Assembly: GCF_004362145.1 (NCBI RefSeq)
Contig: NZ_SNXC01000013.1
Location: 19,232-83,231, forward strand
Length of the DNA stretch: 64,000 bases
Origin: Marinomonas balearica
GTDB taxonomy: Bacteria; Pseudomonadota; Gammaproteobacteria; Pseudomonadales; Marinomonadaceae
Direction of reading: 5' to 3'
The notes under the pieces: model-generated
The model's input: the letters and a program-made list of their open reading frames with translations, nothing else
The model's database searches: none
What the model was told of the DNA's origin: nothing
Part shown: positions 37,408 through 45,353 of the stretch, one piece after another
Layout: the number at the start of each line of letters is the position of its first letter
Position numbering within the stretch: the stretch's first letter is position 1
Made by a program: the position numbers and the translations under genes

Positions 37408-38316
37408 TTAAGGACTAGGGCAATAGTGTTCCAAAGGCCGCGTTAAGTAGGGATACTCATGGCTCACATCAATTTGACAGGCTCGTAATATCGTTTGATC
37501 AGAACCACGCATCTTGTATTTGTAAATAACATCCACTAATTGCTTTTGACCTTGTAATTTCGCAGGTACGACAAAGGCATCAATAAAGTTATAACTTTTA
37601 CTGCTGTCACTGCCGTGCTCGGCTAACTGGCCAGCAAACTGATACACGCTCATGCAATTAAGCATGCTGTAATTAAGCGCGATATCGGTTAATTCCCGTC
37701 CGGGGTTATTGCTTAAGATCAGCAGTTTTTCAAACATATCCGTCGCTAATGTCTCTTCAATGCCTGTTTCTTGAACTATCCGATTAATGAACTCTTTAAA
37801 GGTAAATGCCATTAAAAAATCACAGCGCAATGTCGGCAGTGTTTGACCATTTGTAAGGCTTACATCAGAACCTATTACCCCCGTTACAACATGGTAGGCA
37901 ATTTCTCCCGGCGTCATCACCAAGCTTTGTATCATTTGCTTAAGTTCCATATCGCTGCGCGCTTGCACTAAATATGAATCTTTTCCATCTACGGTTAATA
38001 TCCAATCCAGATCATGAGCAAGATCAAAATTCACGTCATCTGACAGTAATTGCTTTGCGCTCGCAGCATCTAACGCTTTTTCACCAGGCAATCTGGCAAT
38101 ACGGTTAAATTCTCGTTGTACGGATTCGGTTGGAAACTGCACCCGCAAACGACCAAAAACATAACCATTTTGAGTTTCTGCAACCGCCGTTTGGTCTATC
38201 GCCATCCGTTGGCAAGGCTGTGCTGAATTGTTGGCGATTTGATCCGCAGCCGAAGTACGAGGAACAAAATCTCCGTATCGATACAAGGGCCGTGAAAAGG
38301 TATCCAGTGTATTCAT
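37408..38316 (-). CDS. PatG C-terminal-domain-like protein, paralogue 3
   Basis: A 302-residue paralogue of the two genes downstream: Y-V-F-G-R-L-R-V-Q-F-P-T-E-S-V-Q-R-E-F, L-A-H-D-L-D-W-I-L-T-V-D-G-K-D-S-Y-L-V, D-I-A-L-N-Y-S-M-L-N-C-M-S-V-Y and C-Q-I-D-V-S-H-E-Y-P-Y-L. The frame extends upstream to a TTG at 38373 that overlaps the preceding stop (TTGA), so translational coupling with 19 extra residues is a real alternative. I list the ATG at 38316. The three copies differ widely in sequence, so the duplication is old. Confidence 0.6.
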   Translation of the reverse strand: MNTLDTFSRPLYRYGDFVPRTSAADQIANNSAQPCQRMAIDQTAVAETQNGYVFGRLRVQFPTESVQREFNRIARLPGEKALDAASAKQLLSDDVNFDLAHDLDWILTVDGKDSYLVQARSDMELKQMIQSLVMTPGEIAYHVVTGVIGSDVSLTNGQTLPTLRCDFLMAFTFKEFINRIVQETGIEETLATDMFEKLLILSNNPGRELTDIALNYSMLNCMSVYQFAGQLAEHGSDSSKSYNFIDAFVVPAKLQGQKQLVDVIYKYKMRGSDQTILRACQIDVSHEYPYLTRPLEHYCPSP

Positions 38317-38369
38317 TCTCTGTTTTCCTTTTATCAGTGGTTTTTTGATGGGTTCGTTACTTTTATGAC

Positions 38370-38780
38370 TCAACGTCGATAGCGCTTTCTTACACCGGGT
38401 CGACTGCGCACTTTGTTTGTTTTATTTTTTGAAACGTAAGGTTCACTTTTCTCAGTAGGGCTGTTTTTATTGCAAATATCATCACAAAGTGGATCCTCAT
38501 CACTTGTGTCCTCACAAACAAGAGCCTGGTTGTCTGTGGCAACGCTGTTTTTACGATCTAGATTTATGTTATCTACGCTTGCCTCACCCGCCTCATGTTC
38601 TTCCTGCTCAGTCAGCTCTGAAACACTGGCACCTTGAATATTTTTCTGACGCAACGGGCTTTGCGGTTCCACAAGGAAATACTTAGGTAAAGCGCTAAGC
38701 TGATCATTATGTTCACAACTAAACTGCCTATCTAACACTGAGACTAAGTTTTTGTTACTTCCACTATGGTTATTGACCAT
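38370..38780 (-). CDS. Hypothetical acidic protein with basic C-terminus, first in the ATPase operon
   Basis: A 136-residue protein without recognisable domains. Residues 1-110 are polar and acidic (SELTEQEEHEAGEASVDN, E-D-T-S-D-E-D-P-L-C-D-D), and the last 20 are strongly basic and end R-K-R-Y-R-R. It is probably disordered. Its stop overlaps a possible TTG start of the next gene, so it belongs to the operon of PatG-like proteins and eCIS ATPase. The charge pattern could suit an adaptor, but that is a guess. Confidence 0.5.
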   Translation of the reverse strand: MVNNHSGSNKNLVSVLDRQFSCEHNDQLSALPKYFLVEPQSPLRQKNIQGASVSELTEQEEHEAGEASVDNINLDRKNSVATDNQALVCEDTSDEDPLCDDICNKNSPTEKSEPYVSKNKTNKVRSRPGVRKRYRR

Positions 38781-39116
38781 TGCATCGCTCGCTGTTTTTT
38801 ATTCGTCATTGGCGTAATTAATATCGTGCAGTATACGGAGGAGGGGGTAATCATTTCTCATCAAAAAAAACGAAAGACACGGGGGAATAAACGAAGAGAT
38901 AAAAGGCAGTTCGACTGTAAGTAATAGAGTGAAAAATGAAGCAAAAAGTGGAATGAAAAACGGATTAACGATCTGATAAAAATTAGCGTGATTAGCGGTG
39001 TTTTTACTACAAATAACTGAGTTTCTATCTATAAACGCAATTACAGTTCAATGCATGATCATTAGTACAAATTGAGAACACTTAAAAATACAAGTTCATA
39101 GGAATAAGGAATCAAG
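38781..39116. promoter_or_regulatory. Divergent intergenic region between the ATPase operon and the DUF4157 gene
   Basis: About 335 AT-rich bases with no gene that I can support. It must hold promoters for both the minus-strand operon and the DUF4157 gene. I could not pick reliable -35/-10 pairs by eye. GGAATAAGGA lies just before the ATG at 39117. Confidence 0.45.
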
Positions 39117-39527
39117 ATGAAGGTAATGCCGCAAAAAAGAGAACTGCATGAATATGTCTTGCATAATAATGCCCACCCTAAGTTTGAAAGTCATCATTCT
39201 GAGAATCACGGCGTCCCTTTGCCTTACTGCTTACGCATTGGTATGGAGCGATTAAGCGGCTTACCTCTGTCTACTGTTCGGGTATTTTATAACGCTTCAG
39301 AGCCTGCAAGTGTGCAAGCCCACGCCTATGCACAGGGCGAGAATATTTATTTAGCCCCCAATCAAGAGCACCACTTGCCCCATGAGTTAGGGCATATCGT
39401 GCAGCAAATGAAAGGCATGGTAAAACCAACTAAAACCGTTAATGGTGTGGCGATTAATGACGACCCTTTTTTAGAAAACCATGCGACTGAGTTAGGAGAG
39501 CGGGCATTACTATTGGGAAAGTGTTGA
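39117..39527 (+). CDS. Stand-alone DUF4157 protein (eCIS-associated, HExxH)
   Basis: A 136-residue protein that is almost only a DUF4157 domain: L-P-Y-C-L-R-I-G-M-E-R-L-S-G-L-P-L-S-T-V-R-V, A-H-A-Y-A-Q-G-E-N-I-Y-L-A-P, then H89-E-L-G-H93-I-V-Q-Q and a downstream N-H-A-T-E-L-G-E-R-A segment that supplies a likely third zinc ligand. DUF4157 is strongly linked to eCIS loci, usually as the N-terminal part of effectors; here no toxin domain follows. It may be a small cargo, a leader partner or a processing peptidase (inference). AAGGA precedes the ATG. Confidence 0.82.
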   Translation: MKVMPQKRELHEYVLHNNAHPKFESHHSENHGVPLPYCLRIGMERLSGLPLSTVRVFYNASEPASVQAHAYAQGENIYLAPNQEHHLPHELGHIVQQMKGMVKPTKTVNGVAINDDPFLENHATELGERALLLGKC

Positions 39528-39617
39528 GGGACTGCCGCACTTTTTTATGAGATATAGTTTTGAGTTTGACCTTAGTAGAAACTACTAAATTATTCATCGA
39601 TTAAGTGAGTTGATCAA

Positions 39618-40358
39618 CTATTGCTTAGCGCGTTGTAACGACTTAATAAAATCCGACTCCCACGGTCTCATCGCGAACAACATGCCAGTTCGTTGTCTTT
39701 TAGACATAGGCAAAACCGAGTCTTCTTGATTTAGAGCCGACGCTTTGTAAGCGACTTTTTCTAACATTTGTCTGATGATTTCGATAGACGATTCTGAATA
39801 ACGTCCACTCAGATACAAACGATAATCCCACTTTTCTCCTTTTTTTGCTTTCATGAAGCTCGACAGTATCTCTTGCTCGATAAACGCTTCCAGCGGACCA
39901 CCCGGTAACCAACGAAAATCATGCGCTATGAGCGAGCGATAATGGTTGTTGGGGAGAAATTCAATGACTTTCAGCTTGTCCAGTTTAGACATGAGCTGAA
40001 TCCCTTCGTGTTCCGATATGTCGTAAAAATCGATCATTTCCTGAAAAGACCAACTGTCTCTCACACAAATTGCAGCCACGAGTAATTTAGGGGAGGCAAG
40101 TAGTTCATTCTCTTGTTCTTGAGTAAGTTGACTGACTTTCTCAGTTTGCTTTTCTGACAAGATAAAGAGATCTGAAAGGGTGATTTTAAGAATGCTGCAA
40201 ATCTGTTCTAAGCGATCTAACGTGAAACTTTGTGTAGAAAAAATACGCTTTATACTGGCTTCACTCATCTCCAATTGATCGGCAATGTTCTTATAGGTAA
40301 TTTGCTTTTGTTTAAGCAACAACTTCAAAGTGTGATTGATTTGATGTATCTGGCTCAT
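39618..40358 (-). CDS. XRE-family transcription regulator
   Basis: A 246-residue regulator with an N-terminal HTH at about 10-65 (I-T-Y-K-N-I-A-D-Q-L-E-M-S-E-A-S-I-K-R-I-F, then L-D-R-L-E-Q-I-C-S-I-L-K-I-T-L-S-D-L). The C-terminal 180 residues are a helical domain of unknown ligand, also found in other single-copy XRE regulators. ATG 40358 has AGGAAG five bases upstream; a GTG six bases earlier overlaps that site. It is divergent from the secreted-protein pair and convergent with the DUF4157 gene. Confidence 0.85.
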   Translation of the reverse strand: MSQIHQINHTLKLLLKQKQITYKNIADQLEMSEASIKRIFSTQSFTLDRLEQICSILKITLSDLFILSEKQTEKVSQLTQEQENELLASPKLLVAAICVRDSWSFQEMIDFYDISEHEGIQLMSKLDKLKVIEFLPNNHYRSLIAHDFRWLPGGPLEAFIEQEILSSFMKAKKGEKWDYRLYLSGRYSESSIEIIRQMLEKVAYKASALNQEDSVLPMSKRQRTGMLFAMRPWESDFIKSLQRAKQ

Positions 40359-40494
40359 TTTCACTTCCTGCTGGCAAAGTATCGATAAATAATACCTTTA
40401 GTCTTAAATTTATCAACTTTTCATGTTTGAGTTTACCATCGCACAACTGTGCTCTAGATTTTATCTCACCAAACACAAAAACGGAGTTTCAATC

Positions 40495-40824
40495 ATGAAG
40501 TTAATTAAACGTTCTACAATTGTCGCTTTATTTACCGCGGTAGTCTGTTCGACATCGTATGCATCTAGCGATCACAGTACTCAAGCAAGCAAACACCTTT
40601 CGCTTGGTGCAAGCCATGGTGTTGCATCCGTCGCGCAGCCAGTTAGCGCGGTGGTGGCATCACCAATACTCGTATCTGGAGCCGTAGCAGGTTCGGTAGG
40701 TGCGGCTAGCACCCGTGTTGGTGCAACAACTCTAAATGCACATAATAAAATCCCCAGCGCTTTTAATATTACCGAGAAAACCATAACTGCTGGGCCTTCG
40801 CCAGATCAAGCCATTCAAGAGTAA
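40495..40824 (+). CDS. Small secreted protein, partner of DUF2145 protein
   Basis: A 109-residue protein with a signal peptide (about 1-22, K-L-I-K-R then a hydrophobic core, cleavage near S-Y-A). The mature part is rich in Ala/Val/Ser (G-V-A-S-V-A-Q-P-V-S-A-V-V-A) and could be a membrane-lying or amphipathic peptide. I set the start at ATG 40495 with CGGAG upstream rather than at 40423, because the shorter form gives a proper signal peptide. Small proteins of this kind often precede DUF2145 genes. Function unknown. Confidence 0.6.
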   Translation: MKLIKRSTIVALFTAVVCSTSYASSDHSTQASKHLSLGASHGVASVAQPVSAVVASPILVSGAVAGSVGAASTRVGATTLNAHNKIPSAFNITEKTITAGPSPDQAIQE

Positions 40825-40916
40825 CATTGATACAACATCGTCGATACAACACCAAGGAATAGCGCCTGACATCTTTAGGTCTACTCCAGTTCAATAATTA
40901 ACCTAGGGAATGGAAT

Positions 40917-41723
40917 ATGAAATTTGTCATTGCTGTTATTACATCGCTCATGATGTCTACTTTTATGCCGGTTACGGTATGGGCCGGAAGCCAATCAAAT
41001 CAAAACGCTCAGATTTCCGCTGATAGAGTTGTAACCTTTGCAAAAAATGTCGAAAAATATGCTGCCTCACAGCAAGCAAGAGCTTTTATTATTGCAAGAG
41101 TAGGTCGCCCAGAAAAAGATCTGCCAAAGGGGATTAATTACACTCATACGGCGGTAGCAATTTATTCGGATATAAAATTGAACGATGGTGAAACGGTTCA
41201 GGGATATGCCATTCATAACTTATACCAACTGGATAACGCTAGAGATAAAAGTCAGCTCGTTATGGATTATCCTGTCGACTTTTTTTGGGGGGCAGATACG
41301 CTAAAAGCTGGCATCATTATCCCTAATGAAACAGTTCAAACACGGCTGATCGAGCTGTATGCCAACGGCGACGACAAAAAGCTGCATAACAAAAATTATT
41401 CAGTCATTGCTAATCCATTTGATTCAGAATTACAAAACTGTACTGAATACACGCTGGATCTCCTTAACGCCGCCATTTATCAAACAACGAACCGAAATCA
41501 ACTTAAGGCAAACGCGAAGGCCTATTTTGATCCTCAACCTTTAGATGTAAGTCCATTAAAACTGGCGCTTGGCTCTATGTTTGTTAAAGACGTAGCGACA
41601 AGAGACCACGATGAAAAAGTTCAGACGACGACCTTTACAACAATTTACCGCTACCTAGACAAGTTTCAATTGGTAAATAAAGGCGTGAGTTTCTACGAAG
41701 ACCAGCATGTAGTTACGCTTTAG
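40917..41723 (+). CDS. DUF2145-family secreted protein
   Basis: A 268-residue protein with a signal peptide (cleavage near V-W-A at residue 23). The family core is visible: A-F-I-I-A-R-V-G-R-P, then N-Y-T-H-T-A-V-A-I-Y, A-I-H-N-L-Y-Q-L, V-D-F-F-W-G-A-D, and later N-C-T-E-Y-T-L-D-L-L-N-A-A-I-Y. The conserved histidine and the later cysteine recall papain/NlpC-like folds, but catalysis is not established for the family. It follows the small secreted protein in the same direction, and the two are probably co-transcribed. Confidence 0.78.
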   Translation: MKFVIAVITSLMMSTFMPVTVWAGSQSNQNAQISADRVVTFAKNVEKYAASQQARAFIIARVGRPEKDLPKGINYTHTAVAIYSDIKLNDGETVQGYAIHNLYQLDNARDKSQLVMDYPVDFFWGADTLKAGIIIPNETVQTRLIELYANGDDKKLHNKNYSVIANPFDSELQNCTEYTLDLLNAAIYQTTNRNQLKANAKAYFDPQPLDVSPLKLALGSMFVKDVATRDHDEKVQTTTFTTIYRYLDKFQLVNKGVSFYEDQHVVTL

Positions 41724-41773
41724 GCCATCCACGTATTTTTTAGAATCGATCCCCATAATGCTCTTTGTAGGTT

Positions 41774-41813
41774 ATTGCGGCGAATGCCAATAAAAACGTC
41801 TGTTCGCCGCAAT
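41774..41813. terminator. Hairpin between convergent genes
   Basis: Perfect 11-bp inverted repeat ATTGCGGCGAA/TTCGCCGCAAT around an 18-base loop, midway between the DUF2145 gene and the convergent candidate deamidase gene. It is a plausible bidirectional terminator, although uridine tracts are weak. Confidence 0.65.
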
Positions 41814-41822
41814 GCTTTCATA

Positions 41823-42545
41823 CTATTGTTCGTAAATTAATTCTGTTTGGTAACCGCGATTCCCGTTTGGTTTGTTGATGTACAAGCGCCAAGCGCCGTG
41901 GCGTTTGATTCCAAAAATGCGTGCTTTGTCTCCGTAATCTTTTACGCTTATTTGTGCGCCGCGTGTGATAGATGGCATTTGATCGACAATGTCCAATGCG
42001 ACTTTATGGAGTGTCTGGACTCGTACTAGATTGGAGTGATCTCTGTTTCTTTGTTGTTTAGCGGAATCGGATTCAAATATTTTTTGAAATGCATTCTGTG
42101 GAATAGGGTCAACTTGTATATTTTGATGAACAACAATTAATTTTTCGCCAGCGGAAAAGATAAGAATGCCACACCCAGTCAATTCGGCGGTAAAGAAAAG
42201 CTGCGCTTCAGCACCTAATTCAATGGCGTAAGCGTTGTTCGAACCCCATTCGAGGTAATAGGCACGATCTTTACGATAATCACCGATACCGTTGGGTGGC
42301 GTTCGGCTGACCCAAATGGCAGAGGTTTGAGGGATGCCGGTATCATCGTATTTAATCGTTACAGGAGTGACACGGCTTTTAGAGTATTTGTAGCGTATTC
42401 GATAGGTGCCGCCTTGATCGATAACACGCATGACGGCGTTTTTTACATTCGACAAAGTACCGTTAAAACGCAATTGTGAAACATTTCCACGGCTTAGTAG
42501 GCGTACAGGGTCGTTTAGAAATTGCTGATATTGGCGTAAGTCCAT
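41823..42545 (-). CDS. Candidate CNF/BLF1-like glutamine deamidase, possible eCIS effector
   Basis: A 240-residue protein without signal peptide. The segment F-F-T119-A-E-L-T-G-C125-G-I-L-I-F-S-A-G-E-K-L carries an L-T-G-C motif like the L-S-G-C of CNF1 and BLF1 toxins, with a histidine (H140) 15 residues after the cysteine as in CNF1 (C866/H881) and a threonine six residues before it as in BLF1 (T88/C94). The surrounding strands are beta-rich, as in that fold. A CNF-like toxin, Pnf, is a known PVC cargo, so location beside eCIS genes supports an effector role. The family link is motif-level only. AGGA is seven bases before the ATG. Confidence 0.5.
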   Translation of the reverse strand: MDLRQYQQFLNDPVRLLSRGNVSQLRFNGTLSNVKNAVMRVIDQGGTYRIRYKYSKSRVTPVTIKYDDTGIPQTSAIWVSRTPPNGIGDYRKDRAYYLEWGSNNAYAIELGAEAQLFFTAELTGCGILIFSAGEKLIVVHQNIQVDPIPQNAFQKIFESDSAKQQRNRDHSNLVRVQTLHKVALDIVDQMPSITRGAQISVKDYGDKARIFGIKRHGAWRLYINKPNGNRGYQTELIYEQ

Positions 42546-42806
42546 TCGTTTTCCTTATTAATTGCCAAAATTCGAGTTTAGTCCGTTCAATCCAGTCCAA
42601 GGATTTGATTCTCAAGCATATGTCCGTAGCCGCTAAGGATCAACAAAAAGGAGGGAGGCTGGACGATACGCTCGTACGAAGAACAACATTGGTTTTCGTA
42701 AGGGCGGCTTCGTTGTACTTTGTCTGTCTTGTTTGTTGGCCTGAGCAAACATCAAAAGTATTTTAGAAAAAATTTAATGGATGTGACTTAGCGGGTTTGA
42801 GTAAGC
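42546..42806. other. Non-coding gap before the phosphorothioation island
   Basis: About 260 bases with no supported gene. A minus-strand frame of 39 codons (42633-42752) has no ribosome site. The promoter of the candidate deamidase gene should lie near 42560-42620. Confidence 0.35.
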
Positions 42807-42830
42807 ACTGGATTTGAGTGAATTGAAAAA
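42807..42830 (+). repeat. Left copy of the direct repeat flanking the Dnd island
   Basis: This 24-bp segment, starting ACTGGATTTGAGTG, recurs in the same orientation at 59465-59487 with only one T missing. The two copies enclose the whole dpt/dnd region, about 16.7 kb. Each copy lies directly beside a CACTAAATGTGG-type motif. Confidence 0.75.
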
Positions 42831-42839
42831 TGTCGGTTC

Positions 42840-43069
42840 CACTAAATGTGGTACGAACTTCTTATCCCTAAGTTATTGATCTTAATCGATTGATCCTAAT
42901 TTTGTACCAAATTAGGTGGATACAATAATTTCACTAAATGTGGTACAACACATTAAGAATTACACTAAATGTGGTACAACACATTAAGAATTACACTAAA
43001 TGTGGTACAACACATTAAGAATTACACTAAATGTGGTACCTAGCGACGTTTGCCCACTAAAAATGGTAC
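42840..43069 (+). repeat. Array of CACTAAATGTGGTAC repeats (transposon-end or iteron-like)
   Basis: The 15-mer CACTAAATGTGGTAC occurs at 42840, 42932, 42963, 42994 and 43025, with a degenerate copy at 43055. The middle copies are spaced exactly 31 bp apart with an identical 16-bp spacer, and the first is 92 bp from the second, nearly three periods. The palindrome CCTAATTT...AAATTAGG lies between the first two (42895-42916). An inverted, slightly altered copy is at 59440-59456. This resembles multiple transposase (TnsB-type) sites at a Tn7-like element end. Identical spacers exclude CRISPR. Confidence 0.7.
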
Positions 43070-43332
43070 GAAGTTGCGTTTTTAGTAGACAAGACAATAT
43101 TCGTGAACTAATTGAAAGTTAGATATTCGCCCCCTGTACTTTTCGTCAATCAGTTTCAGTCTTTAAGAGATTCTCCAAATCTGCCTATATTGTCACTTAT
43201 TTGATAGCGTAGGGATTGTCAAATTCTGATCTCCCACACTCAAACTTAATTTATCTATTTTGCGTTTGCTTCGTCATTTCATCAAGGTCAATCGTTTGTT
43301 TAAAGAACTTGGTTGTCTACAAGCGAAATTAA
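43070..43332. other. Non-coding region between the repeat array and the XRE operators
   Basis: About 260 AT-rich bases with no gene that I can support on either strand. Confidence 0.4.
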
Positions 43333-43418
43333 CTAAGAACTCCTTAGTATCCATATCGCTTCTTTGCTAAGAGAATCTTAGTTCTCGATGTTATTAGAAG
43401 AGGGCTAAGGAAATTAGC
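43333..43418 (+). promoter_or_regulatory. Three palindromic operator-like sites at the XRE gene
   Basis: CTAAG-N5-CTTAG occurs at 43333-43347 and again at 43367-43381, 34 bp apart. A related palindrome, GCTAAGGAAATTAGC, at 43404-43418 overlaps the ribosome site and presumed start of the XRE gene. Repeated equal-sized palindromes at this spot are what autoregulated repressors or controller proteins bind. The binding is inferred. Confidence 0.65.
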
Positions 43419-43706
43419 GTTTTCACTAAAAGGCTTAAAGAAGCGCGAAACAAAATTGGATTGTCCCAAAAACAGCTTGGCATAGAGGCTGGCTTAGATC
43501 CCTCTGTAGCCAGTCCTCGGATGAATCAATACGAAAAGGGAACTCATTTGCCCGATGGCAATACCGCGAAAAAAATTTGTGATGCGTTAGGTGTGCCTGT
43601 CGCGTTCCTATATTGTGAAGATGATGACCTAGCAAGGGTAGTTGAATCCTTCCACAATCTCTCTGACGAACAAAGGAAACGCATACTTACAGTAGTTGAT
43701 TTGTGA
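43413..43706 (+). CDS. XRE-family regulator at the head of the Dnd-Dpt island (probable ATT start)
   Basis: The frame encodes a compact HTH repressor: F-T-K-R-L-K-E-A-R-N-K-I-G-L-S-Q-K-Q-L-G-I-E-A-G-L-D, then N-Q-Y-E-K-G-T-H-L-P-D-x-x-T-A-K-K-I-C-D-A-L-G-V-P. The first helix lies upstream of the first usual start codon (TTG 43461), and no ATG, GTG or TTG precedes it before a stop at 43395-43397. ATT 43413, with GAGGG eight bases upstream, is the best start and gives 97 residues. It precedes dptF by 60 bases and probably represses itself and perhaps the dpt genes. Confidence 0.75.
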   Translation: MSVFTKRLKEARNKIGLSQKQLGIEAGLDPSVASPRMNQYEKGTHLPDGNTAKKICDALGVPVAFLYCEDDDLARVVESFHNLSDEQRKRILTVVDL

Positions 43707-43766
43707 GTTAGTTCGCTTGAATTAATGCTATTACGCCAAAAATAATCAATTAGAAGAAGGATTTTT

Positions 43767-45353
43767 ATGGAGTTCTACGAATTATTAAGTTCGCTATCTC
43801 GATCATCTGCATCTGCGGTTATAACGTTGTCAAAAGCGCCGTCCAACATTGAAAGGTTTAAAGATTACCTTCATATTGAAACAGAAATAGAGCAAAAGTT
43901 TCGAGACGCCTTGGAGGAAGGAAAAGAACGACGAGGAATAGTTTTTCTTTGTGGTTCGAGCGGAGATGGAAAATCCGAGTTGTTACGTCGATATTACGAT
44001 CAATATTCAAAGGTCTATCAATTTCACCTTGATGCAACTCATAGTTTCAAACCGGATCAAAATGCTGTCGAAGCATTAAATGAGCTCTTCGACAGTCATG
44101 CGGTATCAGATAAGCCATTAGTAATAGGTATAAACATTGGTATGATGTTTAATTACCTTAACTCTGGGGCAGGGCGGCATAACCTTGTAAAAGATGCGAT
44201 AAAGAAATTTATCAATGGTGAGCGAAAAGTAAATCACCTCTCATTTGTTAGCTTTGAAGACTATCCGAAATTTAGCTTAGCTGCAGGTGAAGTTGGCTCT
44301 TCCTTTATCAGTCAGCTATTAGAAAGAGTTACATCGTCTACAGCTGAAAACCCACTTTACCAGGCTTATGTAAACGATTCTAAAAAGCACTCAAAGATCG
44401 AATATCAGAATTACCGAGTTCTCCAAGAACGTACTGTGCAAGAGCTAATTGTTAAGCTCTTACTTCAAGCACGATTAAAGTATGATCAGTTCTTCTCCTC
44501 GCGTTCACTGCTTGATTTTATTTATCACTTAATCGCAGGTGGTCAGTCGATCTTTGATAACCTCTTTAATGCTTATTCTGGTGGGTTAGTTGGCTCCTTG
44601 TCTTCGTTTGACCCTTGCTTAATCCGATCAAAGAGGATTGATGAATTTGTAGTGCAACAATCTTTGTCGGTAAAAGAGGAAGCATTTGAAAGCTTTAAGG
44701 CATCACTTGTTGGTCAGTACCAGATCGAGATTGATAAATACACGCCTTCGACTTGGATCCGAGCATTCTTTCTATTGAGAAAAGTTGATATCGGAAATGG
44801 TTACCATCGCTTGTTTGAAAGTGATTTTGAGCAGCCTCTTTTTGATGAGTATGTGCGTATCTGGCAAATGCATCATGCTGAAAAGCCAGATCTGAAAATG
44901 CTACGTAAATTTTATAAAGACAGTCTAATCGAGAGCTTGCGTAAGTTTGCAAATCGACTGGTATCAAAGGTAGTCAAAGATGGTATCTACATTGCAGAGC
45001 GCAATGGTGTGGTTATCTCATCTAAAGTTGACCTGAAGATGGATCCAAAACGAATAAGTGGTGATCAATCAAACAAAATCAACTTTTTTAATGCATATCT
45101 TTGCATTGATGATGAAGAAATCCAGGCTTTTCCTGTCACCATTTCATTCCTTGAGCTTTCGGAGCGAGTTCTGGGGGGATACCGTCCAAATCGCCATGAC
45201 AAAAACTCGGTGGTGATATTAGAAGAAGTAATCGAGGACATCACGGCCATTGCAGGGCAATCGAGTTCACTTAATTTTCATAAGGCAGATAACAGTACCC
45301 ATTGGTCTCTTAGCCTAGAGTACGATGAGTTTGTAGTAGAGGATTTACACTAA
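43767..45353 (+). CDS. dptF: DNA phosphorothioation-dependent restriction protein DptF
   Basis: A 528-residue P-loop protein with F-L-C-G-S-S-G-D-G-K-S at about 60-70. Length, the E-x-x-x-R-G-I-V-F-L-C-G context and gene order (dptF-dptG-dptH) identify it as DptF, part of the restriction complex that damages DNA lacking phosphorothioate marks. Its stop overlaps the dptG start (TAATG), so the two are translated together. AAGGA lies six bases before the ATG. The detailed biochemical role of DptF within the complex is not settled. Confidence 0.9.
   Translation: MEFYELLSSLSRSSASAVITLSKAPSNIERFKDYLHIETEIEQKFRDALEEGKERRGIVFLCGSSGDGKSELLRRYYDQYSKVYQFHLDATHSFKPDQNAVEALNELFDSHAVSDKPLVIGINIGMMFNYLNSGAGRHNLVKDAIKKFINGERKVNHLSFVSFEDYPKFSLAAGEVGSSFISQLLERVTSSTAENPLYQAYVNDSKKHSKIEYQNYRVLQERTVQELIVKLLLQARLKYDQFFSSRSLLDFIYHLIAGGQSIFDNLFNAYSGGLVGSLSSFDPCLIRSKRIDEFVVQQSLSVKEEAFESFKASLVGQYQIEIDKYTPSTWIRAFFLLRKVDIGNGYHRLFESDFEQPLFDEYVRIWQMHHAEKPDLKMLRKFYKDSLIESLRKFANRLVSKVVKDGIYIAERNGVVISSKVDLKMDPKRISGDQSNKINFFNAYLCIDDEEIQAFPVTISFLELSERVLGGYRPNRHDKNSVVILEEVIEDITAIAGQSSSLNFHKADNSTHWSLSLEYDEFVVEDLH

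Noticed and set aside
42633..42752. 39-codon minus-strand frame that could be an effector leader
   Set aside because: No ribosome site and no recognisable motif; the composition gives no support.
42932..43039. Regular repeats spaced 31 bp that look like a CRISPR array
   Set aside because: The sequences between the repeats are identical, there are no cas genes nearby and the unit is only 15 bp; this is an iterated binding-site array.
42840..43069. Iteron-type plasmid replication origin
   Set aside because: No replication initiator or partition gene is nearby, and matching boundary sequences plus a transposase remnant fit an element end better. Not fully excluded.
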